Shown here: piece by piece, positions 12,601 to 19,273 of the stretch
How the letters are laid out: each line of letters opens with the position of its first letter
Position numbering within the stretch: position 1 is the stretch's first letter
NCBI GenBank assembly: GCA_034440635.1
Contig: JAOTON010000767.1
Span: 620,001-684,000 of the forward strand
Source of the DNA: Lepas anatifera
Lineage: Eukaryota > Arthropoda > Thecostraca > Lepadidae
Reading direction: 5' to 3'
Length of the DNA: 64,000 nt
Notes under the pieces: model-generated
The model's input: only the letters and a program-made list of their open reading frames with translations
The model's database searches: none
Told to the model about the DNA's origin: nothing
Made by a program: the position numbers and the translations under genes

Positions 12601-12951
12601 ATAAAAATGTATCTTGTCTCTTGCTAGGGGAACAGTTTTGCTCGAAAGACATTGGTGATCCTTTTTTTCTTGCGGTTTTTTCCACGCTCATTCTACCTCG
12701 CTCTAATGCTATAGTTGCTTCCTTGTCTGTTTGCTGGTTTTCCATTATATTGTTAAGAAAATAGCGATACTTACCCAGCCTGGGACGTGTCCATTGCAGA
12801 GTACAACGACCTGAAGTCGGAGCTCATGAGCTATCTGCAGAAGTTTGCCGAGAACAAGAAAGTGGTCCGCAAGGAAGACATTCAGGAGTTCTTCACCGGC
12901 ATGAAGTCGCGGAAGCGCCAGCGGACGGAGATGTCGCACTTTTGCCGATAG
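3467..12951 (+). CDS. UBR7: UBR7, UBR-box and PHD-finger protein (putative E3 ubiquitin ligase), nine exons
   Basis: UBR7 is a nuclear N-recognin-like protein with a zinc-binding UBR box followed by a PHD finger; in mammals it is reported as a histone H2B ubiquitin ligase. Nine exons join with consistent phase: 3467-3622, 4547-4677, 5549-5756, 6606-6708, 7444-7505, 7844-7896, 8072-8183, 12300-12456 and 12800-12951, for about 377 residues (human about 425). The N-terminal LDVLQSEQELDEDADAVLG region, the UBR box (exons 2-3), a PHD finger containing QMIQCVVCEDWYHGR (exons 3-4), the LCTCDSC segment (exon 7) and the conserved C-terminus (VEVVSEYNDLK to KRQRTEMSHFC, exons 8-9) all match the family in order. 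The linker exons 5 and especially 6 are weakly conserved. Intron 7 is 4.1 kb and contains a hAT transposon. Confidence 0.9.
3623..4546 (+). other. UBR7 intron 1, no feature seen
   Basis: AT-rich intron of 924 bases with no convincing coding sequence, tandem array or transposon ends on either strand. Confidence 0.6.
4547..4677 (+). CDS. UBR7: UBR7 exon 2, UBR box core
   Basis: Starts after TTTCCACAG and encodes YVRRQPLYACQTC through CLACSYHCHEGHDLVELYTK, which supplies most zinc-binding Cys/His residues of the UBR box. It ends two bases into an arginine codon (AAACG|GTACCC), completed by the G of exon 3. Confidence 0.92.
4850..5255 (-). mobile_element. LINE 3' coding fragment in UBR7 intron 2
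   Basis: The minus strand reads LSRRAETILAQLRVGSS, then in another frame HSYIGHTHRFGGADSDACP, then CGDPDSIEHLLTDCPVYQ. The C-x2-C ... H-x4-C pattern behind a T-I-L-A-Q-L-R helix is the C-terminal end of reverse transcriptases of Jockey/I-type LINEs. Frame changes and the missing RT core show a dead 5'-truncated copy, antisense to UBR7. Confidence 0.65.
5262..5336 (-). mobile_element. hAT-type MITE end fragment
   Basis: Reading the minus strand, GTAGGCGGATCCAGGATT is followed by a GGGGCGCCATCCGGACCAGG stretch. The same two stretches begin the intact 227-bp element at 60478-60704. Only this end is present; the opposite end is not seen, so it is a truncated copy inside the UBR7 intron. Confidence 0.6.
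5549..5756 (+). CDS. UBR7: UBR7 exon 3, end of UBR box and first half of PHD finger
   Basis: Starts after CGTCTCCAG and encodes NFRCDCGGS, closing the UBR box, then YCTCHRPYPDPED and MIQCVVCEDWYHGR of the PHD finger. It ends in phase 0 at CGG|GTGAGT. Confidence 0.93.
6606..6708 (+). CDS. UBR7: UBR7 exon 4, PHD finger second half
   Basis: Starts after CCCCCTGTAG with HLGVAVPEDAEYGEMTCAGC, supplying the last Cys pair of the PHD finger. It ends one base into a codon at CACG|GTGAGG. The CTC microsatellite follows 112 bases into the intron. Confidence 0.88.
6821..7162 (+). repeat. (CTC)n trinucleotide microsatellite in UBR7 intron 4
   Basis: About 342 bases of nearly pure CTC/TCC with a few phase-shifting single-base changes. 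The plus strand is almost entirely pyrimidine. It is translatable in all six frames as homopolymers of Pro, Ser, Leu, Glu, Gly or Arg, none of which is a gene. Confidence 0.98.
7444..7505 (+). CDS. UBR7: UBR7 exon 5, linker
   Basis: Starts after GTCTTCTCAG. In the phase set by exon 4 it reads EMAANVKTEAVNGKSPLSPQ, a polar linker like the variable centre of UBR7 proteins. It ends in phase 0 at CGG|GTAAGA. Confidence 0.65.
7844..7896 (+). CDS. UBR7: UBR7 exon 6, tentative linker exon
   Basis: A 53-base exon between CGGCTTACAG and ATTG|GTATGC. It is supported mainly because its phase (enter 0, leave 2) is what exons 5 and 7 need. The arginine/cysteine-rich translation has no recognisable conservation, and the other two frames are also open. 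Confidence 0.4.
8072..8183 (+). CDS. UBR7: UBR7 exon 7
   Basis: Starts after CGCTGTTTCAG and encodes NCRLKTLKAPAT then WRSDWREHLCTCDSCK, the second conserved Cys-rich segment of UBR7 (human WRSKLCTCQDC). It ends in phase 0 at AAG|GTGAGG. Confidence 0.85.
8184..9468 (+). other. UBR7 intron 7, left part, no feature seen
   Basis: About 1.3 kb of intron with no credible exon on either strand. It ends where the hAT element target duplication begins. Confidence 0.5.
9477..11801 (+). mobile_element. Non-autonomous hAT DNA transposon with 8-bp target duplication
   Basis: The element begins CAGGGTTGGAAAAAAC and ends GCAGTTCCAACCCTG, so the termini are inverted. It is flanked on both sides by the identical 8-mer GTCACATT (9469-9476 and 11802-11809). 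An 8-bp duplication with CAGGG-type ends is the signature of the hAT superfamily. Subterminal regions repeat GGGTTTTT on the left and its complement on the right, as expected for transposase-binding sites. Over 2,325 bases no transposase-like reading frame was found. Bases 10440-11045 are a minisatellite. It sits in UBR7 intron 7, whose flanking splice sites look intact. Confidence 0.85.
10440..11045 (+). repeat. Degenerate minisatellite inside the hAT element
   Basis: Repeats built around GAGACCAACTCTGGGGGCCC with a period of roughly 30 bases, about 18-20 diverged copies. Units alternate between GAGACCAACTCTG and GAGACAAACTCTC forms. Reading frames across it are by-products of the repeat. 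Confidence 0.75.
12300..12456 (+). CDS. UBR7: UBR7 exon 8
   Basis: Starts after TGACGCACAG in phase 0. It encodes VTFLLDPEDSVAAYERRG and ALSSMERTQQVEVV, which match the conserved C-terminal segment of UBR7 (human VLAYENKG and TLSSMNRVQQVELI). It ends in phase 1 at TCAG|GTGGGT. Confidence 0.9.
12800..12951 (+). CDS. UBR7: UBR7 exon 9, terminal
   Basis: Starts after GTCCATTGCAG. It encodes EYNDLKSELMSYLQKFAE, then VVRKEDIQEFF and KSRKRQRTEMSHFCR, ending at TAG. The family's C-terminus is the same length and pattern (human VVKREDIQQFF, KKRRRVDGMQYYC). Confidence 0.93.
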
Positions 12952-14335
12952 CACTCTTTCATTCCTGTCCGCCGGTGTCACTTCTCACAGCTCGCAAACC
13001 ACGTCATGAGAAGATTTTGCTTGAGACCGACCGCTCTGAGACGTCCGAGATGCGTATTGTACGGCAGCGAAACAGGAGCCGTACGTACGGCCTCTAGCAG
13101 TGGTCAGGCTGAGTGGGTTCGATTTGGTCACATTTGCAGTCGGTACTGGTTTTTTTCTTTCTCATAGTTCACGCGATTTGTGTATCTGGGGCTGTAACGG
13201 TCGGTCTTATTTACATTCTGGTAGACTGCATCATGCACGCAATGTATTCTTTTAAATATGTGTTTCCCTTGTTTGTGCCATTCTGTGCGAGTTTGTGATA
13301 AATTGTCTGTACAATACACGGTTCATTTCATTGCGAGCTGTTTTTTAGCGGGAAATCGTATGTAGTGTTTGTCGGTTGCGATTGGAAATGTCTCCAGTTA
13401 TGAGGAAGCAAATGACAATAGAGCTTTGGAACTGGCGAGTCTTCCCGCTGATATTAGGCATTTTATGACTGGGGCTTACTGTTTTCCACACTGGATAGTT
13501 ACAAAAATGCCGCTTTATTTCATATTTGGCTGAAGTCAGAAAACTTTGGATAAAAGTATGGAGCGAAACCACCTGCGCCCTCTTGTTCGGACTCATATTA
13601 CACGTCATATATCCACGCAATTGTGTACATAGATATCGTGTTTTAGTTGGAATACGTGTAATCAAGGTACAAAAGTGTGTCGAAGTATATACTAGGTTTA
13701 TAACTGCAATACGGTTTGTGAATATTATTGCAACCTTCTCTGTTAGTATACTGCCTGGTTTAAATGAGTGGTGTTTATATTTGTGACTTGAGAAGCTTGT
13801 TTAAATTAGCGTTGTATTTGTTTGCATTTTACACGAAATACGCGGATCCGCGAGAAGTTTCAGAATGGTCGCATACTGTTCTGGAGAACCAGTTTAGTTA
13901 ATGTTTCAACTACGGTCTACAAAACGAACGCCGTATGAGTTTAGATGAGAAATCGATTGGAATCTAGTATAAGATGTTAATGTTATTGAGACCAACCTTC
14001 AATCTAAACCAGTCGTGTGGCGCAAAAATTTGTGCTTCAATGTCATAATGCAATTAGCCGTGATGGGCAAAACGCGGTGCTGAGTTGATATCTCACGATG
14101 TATTTTTTACGAACAAATGCATTCGGCACGACAGCTCAGTGGTTCATTCAGTGGGTTATGTAGTCATTTCACCTCACCCTCTTTAAAGCTGTTGCCGTGG
14201 AGCACAAACAGATTGTGACGAAACACAGACATACAGAACATACGTGCTCACCAATAAAACCTACAAAACAGCCCAGCTTCAAGCAATGAAAAGGCTAAAT
14301 ACCAGCAATAAAAAAGGTCAAGCACCAATGATCTG
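12952..14335. other. Intergenic gap between UBR7 and the heat-shock pair
   Basis: About 1.4 kb holding the 3' untranslated regions of two convergent genes. No canonical AATAAA was located in the expected position for either, and no reading frame or repeat boundary is convincing. Confidence 0.5.
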
Positions 14336-15440
14336 TCAAGCGGAAGCGCCGCTCCTGTTCACGTTGCGTCGCGGCGCCTCAATCACCAGCTGCCGGGCCG
14401 GGGTCAGCCGCGAGGTCACCTGGTCCGGGTTCACGCCCTCAGGCAGTGTGAAACTGCGCACCATCTGCACTCTGGACCTGCCGCCGTCGCCCAGGCTCTC
14501 CTCCCGCTCAGCCGTCATGGTGACGACGCGGCCAGCCACCTTGACGGTGACCTCGTGCGGCTGGAAGTCGGCGACATCCGCCGACACGCGGTAGGTACCG
14601 GCCTCCTGCACCTGCTCATGCACCACCGGCACGGCCACGCTGCCGTCCTCAGCCGACTTGCTGGCGTCTTCGGCTTGTTCAGCAACTGTGTCATGCGCTG
14701 TGGCTTCAGCAGGACTCTGCTGCTCTGGCACAGACTCCACCTCAGCGGGAGAGTCAGAGGCTGCCTTGTCGACGATTGTAATGTCGGTCATCTGCTCTTC
14801 ACCTTCATCCTCGACGTCTTCACACGCTTTCGCTGACGATTTCTCAGTTGTTCCCTCTTGTTTGTCGTTCCGGGGCTCCTCTCCACATCTATCCTTTCCA
14901 GCAGACTCTGCCGCATCGGCATCAGCTCCCGTCTTCTCGGTCTCTCCTGCCGCAGTTTCGTGCGTCACCGGGACCTCATGGGGTGTGCGGGGTGCCTTCA
15001 GCGCCGGTGCCGTGGCCAGTGGGGCCTCCAGGATCAGCTGACCTGACTTGGACAGCTGCGCCGTCAGACTGCCTGCCTGAGCGTTGTCAGGCAGTCTCAG
15101 TCTCTGGAGCGTGCTGCGGGTGACGCCGCCGCGGCAGGAGCGCGCCCTCACCGTGATGACGCCGTCCGACCGATGAATGCTGATGTCCTCAGGACGGAAG
15201 CCGGCGGTGTCCAGTGACACCCGGAAGCCCTGCTGCTCCGGCCTCTGCGGCGCCCTCCGCCGGCAGCACGGCTTCCTGGAGGAGGGCGTTGGCCGGTCGG
15301 TGCAGGGGCGGCGTTGGACCGCCGCTCCGTGACGCTGCGAGAACGCGTCCCAGACGGGGGGCGTTGAAGTCGAGGAAGTCGGACCACGGGTTCCAGCAGG
15401 GTGCCCGTTGGCAGCGGGGCTCGAAAAACACCATCTCCAT
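14336..15440 (-). pseudogene. Small heat-shock protein with two alpha-crystallin domains, minus copy, +1 frameshift
   Basis: Near-identical inverted copy of the gene at 16519-17622. From the ATG at 15440-15438 it reads MEMVFFEPRCQRAP and on through DFLDFNAP, then a C6 run (near 15357-15363) has one C more than the intact copy and the frame is lost. From there the other frame stays open for about 290 residues to the stop at 14336-14338. It includes both alpha-crystallin domains (FRPEDISIHRSDGVITVRAR; FQPHEVTVKVAGRVVTMTA) and the acidic linker. The locus is 1,105 bases against 1,104 in the intact gene, so the extra C is the only net length change. With no other disabling change it is either a very young pseudogene or a functional gene carrying a homopolymer sequencing error. 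It has its own TATA box, CCAAT box and TGACGTCA site. Confidence 0.85.
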
Positions 15441-15672
15441 CTTCGCTGGCTTATATGTTGTCACCTGTTATGCTGACTGTCACACCTTTGGCTTTGAGAA
15501 AGCTTCTGATGCTACTCGTACATCAGTCACCGGTTTTATAATCCCGGCGTTGGTTTCGCTCCTCGTCGAGAATGTACGGGATTGTCGAGAGGGTTCTCGC
15601 ATTTGCTCGGCTCCATGGGTGACAGCCACTTGGTTTGAACCAATCAGCTTCCTCTGTATATCTGACGTCATT
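15441..15672 (-). promoter_or_regulatory. Promoter of the minus-strand small heat-shock gene
   Basis: Reading upstream on the minus strand: a TATAAAA box at 15534-15540; degenerate heat-shock-element half sites (GAGAAnnnTCTCGA and TTCTCGACGAG) around 15565-15600; a CCAAT/ATTGG box at 15640-15644; and the palindrome TGACGTCA at 15663-15670. The order and spacing repeat those upstream of the plus-strand copy, although the sequence between has diverged. Confidence 0.65.
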
Positions 15673-16270
15673 TTTGCTTGCAGCAACGTCGTCGTGAGCG
15701 GTGAAGATGAGTCATAGCGTTGTTTTGGTGTACTCTCGGGAACACTCGAGACCATCGATAATAACTCATGAGCTCTAGAATATTTGAGATCAGCGCCAAT
15801 CGGATCGTGCCTTTTGTATGACGTCATGTAAAAGTGTCCAATAGCGGGATGGTCATGTTAGTGAAGTCAAATGTTAAACCTCAAATCTGGAATGTATCTG
15901 TCCTTTTTTTTTGTTGTTTACTCTAACGCCGTTCAGATTTTCTTTTGGTGCACTACACATCTATTTCGTGACATTTCCACAATGTCATGCTTGGTAGTGA
16001 AGCGCGGAATTAGGTACTTGCCGAAACCCGGCCCAGCCTGTCTGTCCTTTTTTGGCATTCGGACCGCGTCCACAGGTGTCAGATTGAGGCCGGGCGTCCC
16101 ACGCTGTCGTCAGTGGCTATACCATCACCTGCAAACAGCTTGTCCTCAGCGCCCAGCGGTGGTCGGTTTCCTTGTTGACTTTCTTAGCTGAATCTTAAAA
16201 TCCAAAGTCAGCATAATTTAGGTTCACGGTACCATACCCAATACGGAATTGTTTGACACCACTTCTGAGG
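15673..16270. other. Central spacer between the divergent heat-shock promoters
   Basis: About 600 unique bases separate the two promoters. CTCGGGAACACTCGAGA near 15734-15750 resembles alternating TTC/GAA heat-shock half sites. Otherwise no gene or repeat was recognised. Short reading frames here have no conserved features. Confidence 0.45.
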
Positions 16271-16518
16271 TCGCTGCAGCCAGGGATGACGTCATATGTA
16301 TGGGGCAATCTCATTGGCTGAAATCACGTGGACTCCATGTATGGAGCCGAGCAAATGCGAGAGCGTTCCCGGCGGTCTCGCACGTTCCAGGTATCGCTCG
16401 AAAACAACGCCGGGCTTATAAAACCGGTGGCTGGGGTACGAGTAGCATCAGAAGCTTTCTCAAAGCCAAAGGTGTGGCAGTCAGCATAATAGGTGACAAC
16501 ACAAGCCAACCAGCGAAG
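16271..16518 (+). promoter_or_regulatory. Promoter and 5' leader of the plus-strand small heat-shock gene
   Basis: TGACGTCA at 16287-16294, ATTGG box at 16313-16317, GAA/TTC-like half sites (GAGCGTTCC, ACGTTCCAGG, CTCGAAAAC) at about 16360-16405, and TATAAAA at 16417-16423. Transcription should start near 16447, about 70 bases before the ATG at 16519. An upstream in-frame ATG at 16249 lies ahead of the TATA box and so is not the true start. Confidence 0.7.
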
Positions 16519-17622
16519 ATGGAGATGGTGTTTTTCGAGCCCCGCTGCCAACGGGCACCCTGCTGGAACCCGTGGTCCGACTTCCTCGACTTCAACGCCC
16601 CCGTTTGGGACGCGTTCTCGCAGCGTCACGGAGCGGCGGTCCAACGCCGCCCCTGCACCGACCGGCCAACGCCCTCCTCCAGGAAGCCGTGCTGCCGGCG
16701 GAGGGCGCCGCAGAAGCCGGAGCAGCAGGGCTTCCGGGTGTCACTGGACGCCGCCGGCTTCCGTCCTGAGGACATCAGCATTCATCGGTCGGACGGCGTC
16801 ATCACGGTGAGGGCGCGCTCCTGCCGCGGCGGCGTCACCCGCAGCACGCTCCAGAGACTGCGACTGCCTGACAACGCTCAGGCAGGCAGTCTGACGGCGC
16901 AGCTGTCCAAGTCAGGTCAGCTGATCCTGGAGGCCCCGCTGGCCACGGCACCGGCACTGAAGGCACCGCGCACACCCCATGAGGTCCCGGTGACGCACGA
17001 AACTGCGGCAGGAGAGACCGAGAAGACGGGAGCTGATGCCGATGCGGCAGAGTCTGCTGGAAAGGATAGATGTGGAGAGGAGCCCCGGAACGTCGAACAA
17101 GAGGGAACGACTGAGAAACCGTCAGCGACAGCCCGTGAAGACGTCACGGATGAAGGTGAAGAGCAGATGACCGACATTACAATCGTCGACAAGCCAGCCT
17201 CTGACTCTCCCGCTGAGGTGGAGTCTGTGCCAGAGCAGCAGAGTCCTGCTGATGCCACAGCGCATGACGCAGCTGCTGAACAAGCCGAAGACGCCAGCAA
17301 GTCGGCTGAGGACGGCAGCGTGGCCGTGCCGGTGGTGCATGAGCAGGTGCAGGAGGCCGGTACCTACCGCGTGTCGGCGGATGTCGCCGACTTCCAGCCG
17401 CACGAGGTCACCGTCAAGGTGGCTGGCCGCGTCGTCACCATGACGGCTGAGCGGGAGGAGAGCCTGGGCGACGGCGGCAGCTCCAGAGTGCAGATGGTGC
17501 GCAGTTTCACACTGCCTGAGGGCGTGAACCCGGACCAGGTGACCTCGCGGCTGACCCCGGCCCGGCAGCTGGTGATTGAGGCGCCGCGACGTAACGTGAA
17601 CAGGAGCGGCGCTTCCGCTTAG
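16519..17622 (+). CDS. Small heat-shock protein (HSP20 family) with two alpha-crystallin domains
   Basis: Intronless, 367 residues. Residues 1-70 are an aromatic-rich N-terminal arm (WNPWSDFLDFNAPVWDAF). About 71-143 form alpha-crystallin domain 1 (VSLDAAGFRPEDISIHRSDG). About 144-280 form an acidic, Ala/Glu-rich low-complexity linker. About 281-355 form domain 2 (VADFQPHEVTVKVAGRVVTM, then SFTLPEGVNPDQVTSRLTP). A short basic tail ends at SGASA. HSP20 proteins hold unfolded clients in a soluble state without using ATP. Most have one domain and 150-220 residues, so the tandem-domain architecture and roughly doubled length are unusual but known in some invertebrates. The absence of introns and a TATA promoter with heat-shock-like half sites fit stress induction. 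Confidence 0.9.
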   Translation: MEMVFFEPRCQRAPCWNPWSDFLDFNAPVWDAFSQRHGAAVQRRPCTDRPTPSSRKPCCRRRAPQKPEQQGFRVSLDAAGFRPEDISIHRSDGVITVRARSCRGGVTRSTLQRLRLPDNAQAGSLTAQLSKSGQLILEAPLATAPALKAPRTPHEVPVTHETAAGETEKTGADADAAESAGKDRCGEEPRNVEQEGTTEKPSATAREDVTDEGEEQMTDITIVDKPASDSPAEVESVPEQQSPADATAHDAAAEQAEDASKSAEDGSVAVPVVHEQVQEAGTYRVSADVADFQPHEVTVKVAGRVVTMTAEREESLGDGGSSRVQMVRSFTLPEGVNPDQVTSRLTPARQLVIEAPRRNVNRSGASA

Positions 17623-18739
17623 ATGCAGGACTGTGGGATGAATGTGAGTTGATGCTGGATGGAGAATGGATGGGGTGAATCTTCTTGCGTGCCCACTTTA
17701 CTCTTAATTGTATCGCAGTTGGTTGTGGATATTGTGTGCCTACACCATGGCATCAAGAGGTTGAGGTTTGTTGTGGAAAAACAAGTGATGCAGAACTTTC
17801 TATTTAATATATGTCCAGGAAATGGACAAACTGTCTTTTGACGTTTATTCGGTACTCTGAACTGCATTTCCGCCCCTCGAAATCGAGAACAAGCGGCGTT
17901 ATTTGAAAACATGCACTCGACACGCACACGCAGATTGGGGCAACAAGCCACAGAATTCAGGCCAACAGCAGCAGCAACAACTATATAGAAACATATAGAT
18001 GAAACCCAACGAATAAGTTATACAAGCATAACAATATAATTGGGGGAAATGGAGACGTCAACATCCGCAACGTAGAAAAAATATAACAAATATGTTGCAG
18101 GAAGCGGATTGGTATCAAAATTGCAAAATTTGGGCTACGAACACCAAATTTGGTAGTAAAACACCAAAAGTTGGCGACGCGGATTCTTCCTCAGCGTAAA
18201 TCATTGATGGCACGTGGAAAACGCTGGCCAGACAGTATAATCCTCTGCCCAAGCAAGCGTATCTATTTTAACATGGACTGCAGAGTCGTGCCGAGGATGA
18301 AAAACATAAAATACATGACTAGGAGCATACTGAATTCTAGCGTTTTGCAGGACGAGACACATACCCCAGCGTGCGACCAAAACAAAAGCTCGTGTATAAT
18401 TAAAGCGGTTGACCTCACACAGCCAAACACAGCTCATCACATCTAACCCATCACTTCCGACTGAGATCACAAAAATCTGTACAAGCACCTCAAGCCCAAC
18501 AAGTCACATCTAAGGCACGAGCAATATCATTGCAGCGGCATTTCACACTCATCATCAGACGCTGACGCAAAATATTCCGCAGCGTAATTTCGTTGAAGTT
18601 GTATGGACACGCACAAATATGCGAAATCGACTGCCTCCTTTACTACTAGTAGCGGCGTCTCAGTCCACTTCTGCGGCACAGTTCACCATGTAAGAAATGC
18701 CTCATTGCGGACTTTACGATCAACACGTGGCTCCTGAGC
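17623..18739. other. Intergenic gap 3' of the heat-shock gene
   Basis: About 1.1 kb with no convincing gene, array or transposon boundary. It presumably contains the 3' UTR of the heat-shock gene and is convergent with XRCC4. Confidence 0.5.
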
Positions 18740-19098
18740 CGAGCTGCACGATGTGGTTTTTGCGCCGAACCACACAATGAAGATGCTTTCTGCGCCGAAC
18801 CACACGATGGGGATGTGGTTTCTGCGCCGAACTACACGATGAAGCTGTGGTTCTGCGCTGGACCACACGATGTCGGGGATATAGCAGCTTCTACGCCAAA
18901 CCACACGATGTGGTTTTTGCACCGAATCACACGACGGATATGTGGTTTCTATGCTGAACCACACGATGGAGATCCGATTTCTGTGCCGAACCACACGATA
19001 GAGATGTGGTTTCTACGCCGAACCACACGATGGAGATGCGATTTCTGCGCCGAACCACACGATGAAGATGTGGTATCTACGTCGAACCACGTGAAGTC
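18740..19098. repeat. Minisatellite just 3' of XRCC4, about 33-bp unit
   Basis: Around eleven diverged units, each containing GCCGAACCACACGATG followed by GAGATGTGGTTTCT. It ends about 55 bases beyond the XRCC4 stop codon, so it probably lies in that gene's 3' UTR or immediately downstream. Reading frames of about 100 codons across it come from the repeat. Confidence 0.9.
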
Positions 19099-19153
19099 GG
19101 AGATGTGACGGTTTCTGAGCCGGTCCACACTGAGTGGGAGAGCCGGCGGCGGG

Positions 19154-19273
19154 CTACACTATATCGGAGAGGTCGTCCGAGTCGGCCAGCTGGCGCCGTT
19201 TGGCCGGCGGCTCGGGAGGCCTCTCGGGAGGGGGGCGAGGCCCGCTTCGGCGGGGCTATCAGCGAGTCGTCCA
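19154..19273 (-). CDS. XRCC4: XRCC4 exon 7, terminal, with +1 frame break
   Basis: Follows GCTGTTGGCAG in the phase set by exon 6 and reads DDSLIAPPKRASP. The conserved end PPAKRRQLADSDDLSDIV and its TAG (19156-19154) lie one base out of frame. A C6 run (the G6 at about 19231-19236 on the plus strand) lies exactly between the two stretches. Removing one C would join them, and the 120-base exon is one base too long for its phases. Confidence 0.65.

Noticed and set aside
16249..16518. 90-codon N-terminal extension of the small heat-shock protein
   Set aside because: It begins upstream of a good TATA box and is not conserved in the other copy, so the ATG at 16519 is the start.
18683..19108. Frames of about 100 codons on both strands
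   Set aside because: They follow the 33-bp minisatellite and have no non-repeat content.
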